A stretch of 32,983 nt of DNA from DAOTVC01 sp034437215 (GTDB lineage: Bacteria > Chloroflexota > Anaerolineae > B4-G1 > SLSP01). A model generated the notes under the pieces. The model did no database searches. It had not been told where the DNA came from and worked only from the letters and a program-made list of their open reading frames with translations. Position 1 is the first letter of the stretch. Every line of letters begins with the position of its first letter. Positions 8,022-15,573 of this stretch are shown here, piece after piece. Both the position numbers and the translations under genes were made by a program. The stretch spans positions 1 to 32,983 of the forward strand of contig DAOTVC010000053.1 of NCBI GenBank assembly GCA_034437215.1, read 5' to 3'.

Positions 8022-8645
8022 GTGAACGGAAAAGAGAGCACCATCGCCATCGGGAACGTACTGCGGGCCGACATTCGCGGCTACGTGGTTGCCTCCCGCA
8101 TCCCCGAACCCCAGGTGCCGACCTTCGGCACCTTCGTGCGGGCGCCCATCCAGCAGGAGCAGGGCCAGCTCATCGGGCTGGTCTACGACATCCGCCTGCA
8201 GGACGATCCCTTTCTGCGCAACCTCGCCGTGACCCTGGACGAGTCCAACCCCGAGCACCAGGAGATCATCGCCGACCAGCAGGAGCGGGCCATTCCGGTG
8301 GAGATCAGCGTAGCAGCCGTGGGTTACTGCGACAGCGAGGAGCGCTACTACTACGGACTTCCCCCCCAGCCCCCGATGGTCTTGCGGCAGATCACCGTCT
8401 GCAGCCAGGGCGAGGTGGCGGAGATTATCGCGCGCCCCGATTGGATGCAGCCCCTGCTCGAAAACCGCGACGTGCCCGTCGATGCCCTCATCACCCGGCG
8501 CCTGACGCGCAACGCCGAGCAGTTCGGGGAGCCGGGGTCGACGGAGAGGGAGGCCTACCTCCTGGACGCTGCCCGCTACCTGGCCCGCCTCCTGGCCCGC
8601 GAGCCGCTGCGCCTTGAGACTATCCTGCGACAGCTGGTAGAATAG
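8022..8645 (+). CDS. HAS-barrel-like protein next to NurA (putative)
   Basis: This 207-residue soluble protein has no signal peptide or membrane segment. Residues 8-60 alternate short beta-type stretches and glycines (IGNVLRADIRGYVV, PTFGTFVRAP, GQLIGLVYDI), resembling the small HAS barrel found at the N-terminus of HerA helicases. The C-terminal half is helical with no motif I recognise; there is no Walker A loop, so it is not a HerA ATPase itself. It starts with GTG four bases after AGGAGG and 15 bases after nurA, so the two are surely co-transcribed. Inference: a partner or adaptor of the nuclease. The barrel call is by eye and needs a profile search. Confidence 0.5.
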   Translation: MNGKESTIAIGNVLRADIRGYVVASRIPEPQVPTFGTFVRAPIQQEQGQLIGLVYDIRLQDDPFLRNLAVTLDESNPEHQEIIADQQERAIPVEISVAAVGYCDSEERYYYGLPPQPPMVLRQITVCSQGEVAEIIARPDWMQPLLENRDVPVDALITRRLTRNAEQFGEPGSTEREAYLLDAARYLARLLAREPLRLETILRQLVE

Positions 8646-8684
8646 GAGGGATAGGATGAGATTCGGAGAGAAAGGTAAGGGACG

Positions 8685-9878
8685 ATGGACGAATACCAAT
8701 CACTCTTGACCCGACACCAAGCGCTGCAGGCGCAGAGCAGCCGCAATCCGCAGGCCGTCAACGTGGATGTGGTGCGCCTGCTCAGCGCCGACCTCTACGC
8801 CGCCGGACGCACCATCTCCGATCCCGAGATCCGGGACGGGTTGAACGAGATCCTGCAGTACTGGGCGGAGTTCTTGCGCAAGCGCACGGGCGATAAGGTA
8901 GAAAACACGATCGCGCCCTACAGCTACCACCTGGGAGAGAAGGTGAAGGAGCCCCGCACCCGCTTCTCCCTCTGGTTGTTGGTGGGCGGCGGGGTCGTCG
9001 GTATTATCGTCATCGCCGTCGTGGTGGCCTTTACGCTCGTCCGCAACCTACGCGCAGATATGGAGGCCACGGAGCCCGTCATTCCCACCGAGGAGGTCGC
9101 CGAGGTCCTCGAGACGCCCAACGCCCTGCCTGTGGGCCCGACGCCCGAGCTCGCGGGCACGGTAACCCCCGTGCTCCTCCCCACGCCGACGCTGGAGGGT
9201 CCCGCGGCGACCCTGACGCTGCCCGCGATCACCGCTACCGCCGCACTACCCACGCCGACCCCCGCCGCCGTCCCCGCCGATCCGGCAGGGGATGTGGTGA
9301 GCCTGGGCGGCGGGCAGGCCATCGCCTCACCTCCCCAGGGAGTGGACATCGCCGGCTGCAACGTCACCGCCGACACCCTCGTGCAGACCTCCCTGCCGGC
9401 CCCTCTGGAGCTCGAGGACACCTCCGGGGAGAGCCTCACCCTCTGGTTCACGCTGCAGCAGCCCCTGCCCTCTGACCGCGCGCTCAACTACCACTTCCTC
9501 GTCGCCCTTGACGTGGACGGCGATCCCGCCACCGGACGCCCCATCGGCGCCGGCTACATCAATCCGGAGCTGGGAACCGAGGTGGGCGCGGGCGTCTTCC
9601 TCTACCCCGACGGCACCCTCGACCCCTACATCTTTATCTGGGACCCGGCGCAGGGGGATTGGGCCGACGACGCCCGGGTGCCGGCTGCGCCCGCGGTGAC
9701 GATCGACGAGGACGGCGCCGCCGTAGCCTTCACCTTCTCCCTGCCGGCGCTGCGAGATGCGGTGGCGGACATCACCGGCGCCACCCTGAACCCGGGGGGG
9801 ATCGAGGGGCGCATGGGCGTGATCGCCAGCTCCCAGACCCAGGCAGCCGTCGTCGACTTCTGTCCCGACCTGCCCTGA
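8685..9878 (+). CDS. membrane-anchored extracytoplasmic protein with Thr/Pro linker
   Basis: The 397-residue protein has a cytoplasmic helical N-terminus (1-92), a single strongly hydrophobic membrane segment (about 95-119), a long linker rich in Thr, Pro and Ala (about 127-200, with LLPTPTLEG and LPTPTPAAVP) and a C-terminal beta-rich domain (about 215-397). The latter contains ALDVDGDPATGRPIGAGY, which resembles an acidic, possibly calcium-binding loop. Such TPTP linkers are common in exported proteins of Chloroflexota. It follows the HAS-barrel-like gene by 39 bases and probably shares its transcript. I recognise no enzymatic family; its cytoplasmic arm could contact the nuclease pair, but nothing in the sequence shows that. 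Confidence 0.75.
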   Translation: MDEYQSLLTRHQALQAQSSRNPQAVNVDVVRLLSADLYAAGRTISDPEIRDGLNEILQYWAEFLRKRTGDKVENTIAPYSYHLGEKVKEPRTRFSLWLLVGGGVVGIIVIAVVVAFTLVRNLRADMEATEPVIPTEEVAEVLETPNALPVGPTPELAGTVTPVLLPTPTLEGPAATLTLPAITATAALPTPTPAAVPADPAGDVVSLGGGQAIASPPQGVDIAGCNVTADTLVQTSLPAPLELEDTSGESLTLWFTLQQPLPSDRALNYHFLVALDVDGDPATGRPIGAGYINPELGTEVGAGVFLYPDGTLDPYIFIWDPAQGDWADDARVPAAPAVTIDEDGAAVAFTFSLPALRDAVADITGATLNPGGIEGRMGVIASSQTQAAVVDFCPDLP

Positions 9879-10000
9879 GAGCCCCCTCGATGATCCAAGC
9901 ACGAAGTGGATCTCTTGGCCCACTTAAAAATCGGAGTCTTCAACAGAGCCATCTCTTCGATCATAGACCTGGAGCGAGGATGACGGAATTGGGTAGACGA

Positions 10001-10035
10001 GCATCCTAATCCCTGATCCCCAATCCCTGCTCCCT
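10001..10035. repeat. degenerate heptamer tandem repeat (AATCCCT type)
   Basis: Five 7-base units follow without gaps: GCATCCT, AATCCCT, GATCCCC, AATCCCT and GCTCCCT. It lies in the 221-base gap before the TIGR02206-type gene. Cyanobacteria carry short tandemly repeated heptamers of similar sequence (CCCCART type). The rest of this gap shows no gene; AAGTGG and CCACTT near 9904-9927 could pair but lack a following T tract. Confidence 0.6.
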
Positions 10036-10099
10036 ATCGGATCTGGAGATCACCATCCGGCACAGCGGGACCAACCACTATCCTTCAAGGAGTATTCTT

Positions 10100-10843
10100 A
10101 TGGACAATCTCTTCGCCCTCGATTATGCCGGCGCACCCTTCCGGCTCTTCGGCACCTACCACCTCGTCGCCCTGAGTGCGGTCCTGCTCTTCAACCTCTG
10201 GCTCATCCTGCGGGCGCCCCGCCTTCAGGAGCGTGGTCGCCGCACCCTGCGCTACACCCTCGCCGCCGTCCTCATCGTCGACGAGCTGGCCTGGCACCTC
10301 TGGAACTACACCACGGGCCAGTGGAGCGTTCAGACGATGCTGCCCCTGCACCTTTGCAGCGCCCTCGTCTTCCTCAGCGCCGTGATGCTGATCACGAAGA
10401 ACTACGCCATCTACGAGTTCGCCTATCTCCTGGGGATCCCCGGAGCCCTGCAGCCCCTGCTCACGCCCGACGCGGGCCTCTACGGCTTCCCCCACTTCCG
10501 CTCCATCCAGGTCATGGTCTCCCACGGGGCCATCGTCTCCGCTGCCGTGGCGATGACGGCGGTCGAGGGCTACCGCCCGACTTGGAAGTCGGTGAAGCGG
10601 GTCATCATCGGCGGGAACCTCTACCTCCTCGCCATCATGGGCCTCAACGCCCTGCTGGGCAGCAACTACCTCTTCGTCGCCCACAAGCCCGAGACCGCCA
10701 GCCTCCTCGACGTCCTGCCCTCCTGGCCCTGGTACATCCCCATCATCCAGCTCCTCGGTCTGGTGATGATCCTGCTGCTCTACGCCCCCTTCGGCCTGCG
10801 GGATTGGAGAAGGCGGCGCATGCCCGTTCCCCGCAAAGCCTAA
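10100..10843 (+). CDS. TIGR02206 family (YwaF-like) integral membrane protein
   Basis: The 247-residue protein has about seven hydrophobic segments spread across its length, starting with FGTYHLVALSAVLLFNLWLIL. Conserved features of this family are visible: the histidine in the first segment (YHLVAL), W-x-L-W-N in LAWHLWNYTTGQW, and MLPLHLCSAL followed by the long GIPGALQPLLTPD loop and FPHFRSIQVMVSHG. The function of the family is not established; it is related to the eukaryotic TMEM164 proteins. AAGGAG lies seven bases before the ATG. It ends 33 bases before the cation transporter; functional linkage is not evident. Confidence 0.85.
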   Translation: MDNLFALDYAGAPFRLFGTYHLVALSAVLLFNLWLILRAPRLQERGRRTLRYTLAAVLIVDELAWHLWNYTTGQWSVQTMLPLHLCSALVFLSAVMLITKNYAIYEFAYLLGIPGALQPLLTPDAGLYGFPHFRSIQVMVSHGAIVSAAVAMTAVEGYRPTWKSVKRVIIGGNLYLLAIMGLNALLGSNYLFVAHKPETASLLDVLPSWPWYIPIIQLLGLVMILLLYAPFGLRDWRRRRMPVPRKA

Positions 10844-10876
10844 CCCCTCCCGCATGTGCCGGCCACGCAAAAACCC

Positions 10877-11761
10877 ATGAGCCACGAGCACAGCCACAGC
10901 CACGATACCACGGGCGACATCAAGCTCGCCTTCTTCCTGAACCTGGGCTTCACCCTGGTGGAGCTCGTCGGCGGCTACTGGACCAACAGCCTCGCCATCC
11001 TCTCCGACGCCCTCCACGATCTGGGGGACAGCATCTCCCTGGGCATCGCCTGGTACCTCGACCGCTATTCCCACCGCACCAGGGACAGGCGCTACTCCTA
11101 CGGCTACCGGCGCTTCTCCCTGCTGGCGGCCCTCATCAACACCCTCATCCTCATCGCCGGCTCCATCGTCATCCTCTCCGAGGCGGTGCCCCGGATCATG
11201 AACCCGGAGCCCGCCAACGCCCGGGGCATGGTCCTCTTCGCCATCGGCGGGGTGTTGGTGAACGGGCTGGCGGCCCTGCGGATGCGCAAGGGCCAGACGC
11301 TCAACGCCGAGGTGGTGACCCTCCACCTGCTGGAGGATGTCCTCGGCTGGTTCGCCGTGCTCGTCGTCGGCATCATCCTGCTCTTCGCCGAGGTGCACGT
11401 CCTCGACCCCATCCTCTCGGTGCTCATCGCCCTCTGGGTCCTCTACAACGTCGTGGGCAGTCTCCGCAAGACGGCGGCCCTCTTCCTGCAGAGCGTCCCC
11501 GAGGGGCTGGACGTCGACGCCATCGAGTCGAAACTGCTTGACCTGGAGCACGTGGAGTCGGTACACCACACCCACCTCTGGTCACTGGACGGCGAGCACC
11601 ACGTCCTCACCACTCACATCGTCGTCGACGGGGAGACGACGCGCGAGGAGGCCATCGAGATCAAGTGCGCCGCCAAGGCCCTGAGCGACCTCGCTGCCTG
11701 CGAGCACGCCACCGTCGAGATCGAGTACCCTCACGAGAGCTGTACGCTGCGACACACATGA
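10877..11761 (+). CDS. cation diffusion facilitator family transporter (CzcD/ZnT-like)
   Basis: This exporter moves Zn(II) or a related divalent metal across the inner membrane in exchange for protons. It has six membrane segments. Both metal-site motifs are of the HxxxD type: HDLGD in the second segment (ILSDALHDLGD) and HLLED in the fifth, a pairing usual for Zn/Co-selective members. A soluble C-terminal domain follows (from about residue 205) with the family's VHHTHLWSLDGE and a final histidine-containing strand. The N-terminus is His-rich (MSHEHSHSHD). An upstream in-frame GTG at 10856 would add seven residues; neither start has a good ribosome site, and I chose the ATG because relatives begin with this His-rich segment. 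Confidence 0.92.
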   Translation: MSHEHSHSHDTTGDIKLAFFLNLGFTLVELVGGYWTNSLAILSDALHDLGDSISLGIAWYLDRYSHRTRDRRYSYGYRRFSLLAALINTLILIAGSIVILSEAVPRIMNPEPANARGMVLFAIGGVLVNGLAALRMRKGQTLNAEVVTLHLLEDVLGWFAVLVVGIILLFAEVHVLDPILSVLIALWVLYNVVGSLRKTAALFLQSVPEGLDVDAIESKLLDLEHVESVHHTHLWSLDGEHHVLTTHIVVDGETTREEAIEIKCAAKALSDLAACEHATVEIEYPHESCTLRHT

Positions 11762-11810
11762 CCGCATAGGTAGAGTCCTCCATCAATGAAGCCATGTCTA
11801 AGAACCATGG

Positions 11811-11860
11811 GTGAAGCGTAAAACGTGAAGCGTGAGGAATTCACGTTTCACGCTCTCGTG
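11811..11860. repeat. heptad-built inverted repeat, GTGAAGC type
   Basis: Four forward 7-base units (GTGAAGC, GTAAAAC, GTGAAGC, GTGAGGA) are followed at once by reverse units (ATTCACG, TTTCACG, CTCTCGT). The halves can pair, for example ACGTGAA with TTCACGT, giving a hairpin whose stem is itself periodic. It lies 50 bases after the cation transporter gene. It has the same architecture as the TGCGTAC-type elements downstream but a different sequence. Confidence 0.65.
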
Positions 11861-11872
11861 CTCGTTAACGAG
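11861..11872. promoter_or_regulatory. 12-bp perfect palindrome
   Basis: CTCGTTAACGAG reads the same on both strands and is followed by ATAAAAAG. It sits upstream of the probable promoter of the flavoprotein genes and could be a regulator site. The rest of the 349-base gap (11762-12110) holds the repeats and promoter listed; I see no gene or known riboswitch. Confidence 0.25.
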
Positions 11873-11957
11873 ATAAAAAGCAGTTTGACCTGATTGAACA
11901 CCTGTGCGATGGTTACGCGGTGTGCCTTTCGACCCCCCAAATTCGGTCTAGTTTCAG

Positions 11958-11986
11958 TTTCGATCTCGCCGCGCGCATCCTATAAT
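11958..11986 (+). promoter_or_regulatory. candidate promoter of the flavoprotein dehydrogenase genes
   Basis: A perfect TATAAT at 11981-11986 follows a weak TTTCGA (11958-11963) at 17 bases. Transcription would begin near 11993, so the heptad hairpin at 12046-12094 would lie in the leader RNA of the downstream gene. Confidence 0.45.
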
Positions 11987-12045
11987 GAGGGGCGGACCGG
12001 AGAAGAGGAGCGCGGCACTGATCCCCGGTATCTACTGAAATAGAG

Positions 12046-12094
12046 TGCGTACTGCGTATTGCGTACTGCGTAAACGCAATACGCAACACGCAAT
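12046..12094. repeat. heptad-built inverted repeat, TGCGTAC type, copy 1
   Basis: Exactly four forward 7-base units (TGCGTAC, TGCGTAT, TGCGTAC, TGCGTAA) are followed by three reverse units (ACGCAAT, ACGCAAC, ACGCAAT), with no spacer. The halves pair as a long imperfect hairpin. It ends seven bases before the AGGAG ribosome site of the next gene. Confidence 0.8.
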
Positions 12095-12110
12095 AGTTTT
12101 AGGAGTGCAC

Positions 12111-14294
12111 ATGAGCAACGATCGCATCACCGAACACCCCATCCTACCTGTGGAGAGCTTCGAGCCCGTCGAGTTCACCTGGGAGGGGCGGACGCTGACC
12201 GCCCGCCCCGGCGAGATGATCTCCTCGGCGCTCTACGCCCACGGCATCCACATCTTCGGGCATCACCCGAAGGACGGCGCGCCGCTGGGCATCTTCTGCG
12301 CCAACGGGCAGTGCTCCCAGTGCCTCGTCGTCGCCGGCGGCAGGACGGTGAAGGCCTGCATGACCCCCGTGCAGCCGGGGATGGAGGTCGAGCCGCTGAA
12401 CGGGCTGCCCGTCCTGCCCGAGGTGGAGGCGACGGGGATCGAACAGCCCGCCGGCAGGGAGCCCCGCACCGTCGGGGTGCCGGTGCTCATCCTGGGCGGC
12501 GGGCCCGCGGGGATGTCGGCGGCCATCCAGCTGGCCGAGCGGGGCGTCCGCTGCCTGCTCGTGGACGACAAGCACCGCCTCGGCGGGAAGCTGGTGCTGC
12601 AGACCCACCGCTTCTTCGGCTCCATCAACGCCGTCTACGCCGGCACCCGGGGCATCGACATCGCCACCCGGCTGGAGAAGGAGGCCCGCAGCCACCCGGA
12701 GGTCGAGGTCTGGCTCAACAGCACGGCGCTGGGCGTCTACAGCGACGGCAAGGTGGGCATCCTGCGAAGCGCGGAAGAGGGGGCGAGGGGGCGAGAGGGC
12801 GAAACAGAAGTCGCGGCTCACACCCTCACCGAGTGTTATGTCCTCGTCGAGCCGGAGATCCTGCTCGTCGCCACGGGGGCCCGCGAGAAGTCCCTCGCCT
12901 TCCCCGGTAACAGCCTGCCCGGCGTCTACGGCGCGGGCGCCTTCCAGACGCTGGTCAACCGCGACCTGGTGCGCCCGGCGCAGCGCCTCTTCATCGTCGG
13001 CGGCGGGAACGTGGGGCTGATCGCCGGCTACCACGCCCTCCAGGCGGGGATCGAGGTCGTCGGCCTCGTCGAGGCCCTGCCCGAGGTGGGGGGCTACAAG
13101 GTCCACAAGGACAAACTCGCCCGCCTGGGCGTCCCCATCTACACCTCCCACACCATCCTCAGCGCCAACGGCAGTGACGGCGTGGAGTCGGTCACCATCG
13201 CCCGGATCGACGAGGGCTTCCGACCGCTGCCGGGCACCGAGCGGACCTTCGCCTGCGACACCGTCCTCATCGCCGTCGGCCTGGACCCCGTGAACGAGTT
13301 CACCCTCAAGGCCCGCGACTTCGGCATGGCCGTCTTCGATGCGGGCGACGCCCAGGAGATCGCCGAGGCCTCCGCCGCCATCTTCTCCGGCAAGATCACC
13401 GGGCTGGAGATCGCCCGCGCCCTGGGCCTGGACGTCGGCGCGGTCCCCGAGGCGTGGTACCGCACCGCCGAGATCCTCAAGTCCCACCCCGGCGAGACGG
13501 TGGAGGCCCGCGTCCTCGAGGAGGAGGAGGGCGTCTTCCCCATCTTCCACTGCTCCCAGGAGATCCCCTGCAACCCCTGCACCTCCGTCTGCCCCCAGCA
13601 GCTCATCCACATCCCCGAGGAGGACATCCGCACCGTGCCCCAGTTCCTCGGCCCCTACGTCGACGCCAAGGCCTGCATCGGCTGCGAGAAGTGCGTCACC
13701 ATCTGTCCCGGGCTCGCCATCACCCTCGTGGACTACCGGAAGGACGCGGCGCGGCCCCTGGTCACCCTCGCCTACGAGTTCCCCAAGGCCGGCGTCGAGG
13801 TGGGCGACAGCGTGACGGTGCTCGACGCCGAGGGGGAGGTGCTGGGCGAGGTGGAGGTGGCGAGCGTGCGGGAGACGAAGCGCAGCGACCACACCGTCGT
13901 CCTCAAGGTGAAGGCGCCGCGGGAGATCGCCAAGCGCATCGCGGGCGTCCGCGTGCAGGAGCCCTGGGTCGTCCAGGACGCCCTCGAGGAGGAGATCGCG
14001 CCCATCTCCAACGAGACCATCGTCTGCCGCTGCGAGCGGGTGACGGCGGGGGAGATCCGTGAGCTCATCCGCCGCGGCTACCGCGACATGAACGAGATCA
14101 AGTCGGTGACGCGGGCGCAGATGGGCGCCTGCGGCGGCAAAACCTGCACCAGCCTCATCTACCGCCTCTTCCGCGAGGAGGGGGTGAGCCTGAACGAGGT
14201 GACGCCCAACGTCAAGCGCCCCATCTTCATGGAGGCCCCCCTGGGCGTCTTTGCGGGGATGGGGAGTGAGGACGAGGAGGAACACAATGCCTAG
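12111..14294 (+). CDS. multidomain FAD/Fe-S oxidoreductase (HcnAB/SoxA/proline-dehydrogenase alpha-like fusion)
   Basis: The 727-residue cytoplasmic protein fuses domains that are separate subunits in many dye-linked amino-acid dehydrogenases. In order: a [2Fe-2S] ferredoxin domain (about 18-100) with Cys63, 68, 71 and 83; an FAD/NAD disulfide-oxidoreductase-like domain (about 122-440) with GGGPAG and GGGNVG nucleotide loops; two [4Fe-4S] sites, Cys481/487/490/494 and Cys522/525/528/532; and a BFD-like [2Fe-2S] domain with Cys639/641 and Cys674/679. It probably passes electrons from the partner flavoprotein at 14390 to a carrier. The ATG has AGGAG five bases upstream. Residues about 220-242 (Gly/Glu/Arg-rich) look like an insertion, because flanking sequence joins well without them. 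The substrate is not shown. Confidence 0.88.
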   Translation: MSNDRITEHPILPVESFEPVEFTWEGRTLTARPGEMISSALYAHGIHIFGHHPKDGAPLGIFCANGQCSQCLVVAGGRTVKACMTPVQPGMEVEPLNGLPVLPEVEATGIEQPAGREPRTVGVPVLILGGGPAGMSAAIQLAERGVRCLLVDDKHRLGGKLVLQTHRFFGSINAVYAGTRGIDIATRLEKEARSHPEVEVWLNSTALGVYSDGKVGILRSAEEGARGREGETEVAAHTLTECYVLVEPEILLVATGAREKSLAFPGNSLPGVYGAGAFQTLVNRDLVRPAQRLFIVGGGNVGLIAGYHALQAGIEVVGLVEALPEVGGYKVHKDKLARLGVPIYTSHTILSANGSDGVESVTIARIDEGFRPLPGTERTFACDTVLIAVGLDPVNEFTLKARDFGMAVFDAGDAQEIAEASAAIFSGKITGLEIARALGLDVGAVPEAWYRTAEILKSHPGETVEARVLEEEEGVFPIFHCSQEIPCNPCTSVCPQQLIHIPEEDIRTVPQFLGPYVDAKACIGCEKCVTICPGLAITLVDYRKDAARPLVTLAYEFPKAGVEVGDSVTVLDAEGEVLGEVEVASVRETKRSDHTVVLKVKAPREIAKRIAGVRVQEPWVVQDALEEEIAPISNETIVCRCERVTAGEIRELIRRGYRDMNEIKSVTRAQMGACGGKTCTSLIYRLFREEGVSLNEVTPNVKRPIFMEAPLGVFAGMGSEDEEEHNA
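12779..12802 (+). repeat. three octamer repeats (GGGGGCGA) inside a coding region
   Basis: GGGGGCGA, GGGGGCGA and GAGGGCGA follow one another within the flavoprotein gene and keep its frame (24 bases, eight codons), encoding the Gly/Arg/Glu-rich stretch near residues 223-231. The codon pattern here is unlike the surrounding gene. Confidence 0.6.
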
Positions 14295-14311
14295 CTCGAT
14301 TGTCCTACGAT

Positions 14312-14367
14312 TGCGTACTGCGTATTGCGTAGGGTTCAGACGCAGTACGCAATACGCGATACGCACT
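14312..14367. repeat. heptad-built inverted repeat, TGCGTAC type, copy 2
   Basis: Three forward units (TGCGTAC, TGCGTAT, TGCGTAG), a 7-base spacer GGTTCAG and four reverse units (ACGCAGT, ACGCAAT, ACGCGAT, ACGCACT) form a hairpin in the 95-base gap between the two flavoprotein genes. Even the loop keeps the 7-base register. Confidence 0.8.
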
Positions 14368-14389
14368 ATCTCTGTACCGGAGATTCTCC

Positions 14390-15565
14390 ATGTCTGATGC
14401 TACCTACGACGTCATCATCATCGGTGCGGGAAGCGTGGGGGTGCCGGCGGCGCTGGCCATGGCGGAGGCGGGCGTCAACGTGTTGATCATCGAGAAGTTC
14501 GCCAGCCAGGGGCAGGGCTCCAACAAGGCCGCCATCGGGGGCATCCGCGCCACCCACTCCGACCCCGCCAAGATCCGCCTCTGCCTCCGCTCCCTGGAGA
14601 TCGTCTCCACCTGGGAGGAGGTCTACGGGCACAACCTGGAGTGGACGCGGGGCGGCTACTCCTTCGTCGCCTACCGCGAGCAGGAGGAGCAGACGCTCAA
14701 GGGGCTGCTGGAGATCCAGAAGCGTTACGGTCTGAACATCGACTGGTACGACCGCGACGACCTCCTGGAGATCATCCCCCACCTCAACCCCGCGGGGCTC
14801 ATCGGCGGGACCTTCTCGCCGGAGGACGGGCACTGCTCCACCCTCCTGGCGGGCCACGCCTTCTACGACGCGGCAAAGCGGGCCGGCGCCGAGTTCCGCT
14901 TCAACGAGAGCGTGGTGGAGATCCTCACGGAGCCGCTGATGCGCGGTCCTCACCGGCGCGTCACGGGGGTCAAGACAAATCAGGGTACCTACCGCGCCCC
15001 CATCGTCGTCAACGCCGCCGGCCCCTGGGCCACCCACGTGGGCCAGATGGCCGGCATCTCCCACCCCATCGCGCCCGACTCCCACGAGGCGGGCATCACC
15101 GAGCCCGTGGCCCACTTCCTCGATCCCATGGTCGTGGACATCCGCCCGGCGCCGGGCTCGAAGAACTACTACTTCTACCAGCTCCACAGCGGGCAGGTGG
15201 TCTTCTGCATCACGCCCGACCCGCCCGTTCCGGGGCTGGACCGGCGGGAGACGAGCGAGTTCCTGCCCCTGGTGGCCCGGCGGATGGTGGGCCTGGTCCC
15301 CAAACTGGCCAACATCCGCGTGCGGCGCACCTGGCGGGGCCTCTACCCCATGACGCCCGACGGCTCACCCCTCGTGGGCTGGGCGCGGGAGCTCGAGGGC
15401 TACCTCATGGCCATCGGCATGTGCGGGCAGGGCTTCATGCTGGGTCCGGGCCTGGGCGAGCTCCTGGCGCGCATGGTCACCGGCGAGCAGACAGCGGAGG
15501 ACCGGGAGGTCCTGGAGATCCTCCGGCCCTATCGTAAGTTCGAGGGGATGGAAGCGCTGAAGTAA
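14390..15565 (+). CDS. FAD-dependent oxidoreductase, DadA/sarcosine oxidase beta type
   Basis: This 391-residue protein belongs to the D-amino-acid oxidase fold (DAO) family, which oxidises the C-N bond of amino or imino acids. It begins with the FAD-binding strand DVIIIGAGSVGVPAAL (residues about 7-22) and the acidic end of the second strand (IIEK). Further DAO marks are VVNAAGPWA, the late FAD contact RRTWRGLYPMTPDGSPLVG, and the terminal MCGQGFMLGPGLGELLA block. No membrane segment or signal is visible. It follows the multidomain Fe-S oxidoreductase, with which it likely forms a heteromeric dehydrogenase as in proline, hydroxyproline or opine dehydrogenases. The substrate cannot be read from the sequence. 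Confidence 0.88.
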   Translation: MSDATYDVIIIGAGSVGVPAALAMAEAGVNVLIIEKFASQGQGSNKAAIGGIRATHSDPAKIRLCLRSLEIVSTWEEVYGHNLEWTRGGYSFVAYREQEEQTLKGLLEIQKRYGLNIDWYDRDDLLEIIPHLNPAGLIGGTFSPEDGHCSTLLAGHAFYDAAKRAGAEFRFNESVVEILTEPLMRGPHRRVTGVKTNQGTYRAPIVVNAAGPWATHVGQMAGISHPIAPDSHEAGITEPVAHFLDPMVVDIRPAPGSKNYYFYQLHSGQVVFCITPDPPVPGLDRRETSEFLPLVARRMVGLVPKLANIRVRRTWRGLYPMTPDGSPLVGWARELEGYLMAIGMCGQGFMLGPGLGELLARMVTGEQTAEDREVLEILRPYRKFEGMEALK

Positions 15566-15573
15566 GGCCGAAT

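Noticed and set aside
11873..12045. Possible riboswitch upstream of the flavoprotein gene
   Set aside because: I could not match this stretch to a known aptamer core such as glycine or SAM; only the promoter and short inverted repeats are visible.
11811..12094. Heptad repeats considered as a CRISPR array
   Set aside because: Units are 7 bases with no unique spacers, and no cas genes are nearby; the reverse units make hairpins instead.
12144..14366. Minus-strand open frame of 740 codons opposite the Fe-S flavoprotein
   Set aside because: Shadow composition (Asp, Gly, Leu, Val repeats); all cysteine clusters are in the plus-strand frame.
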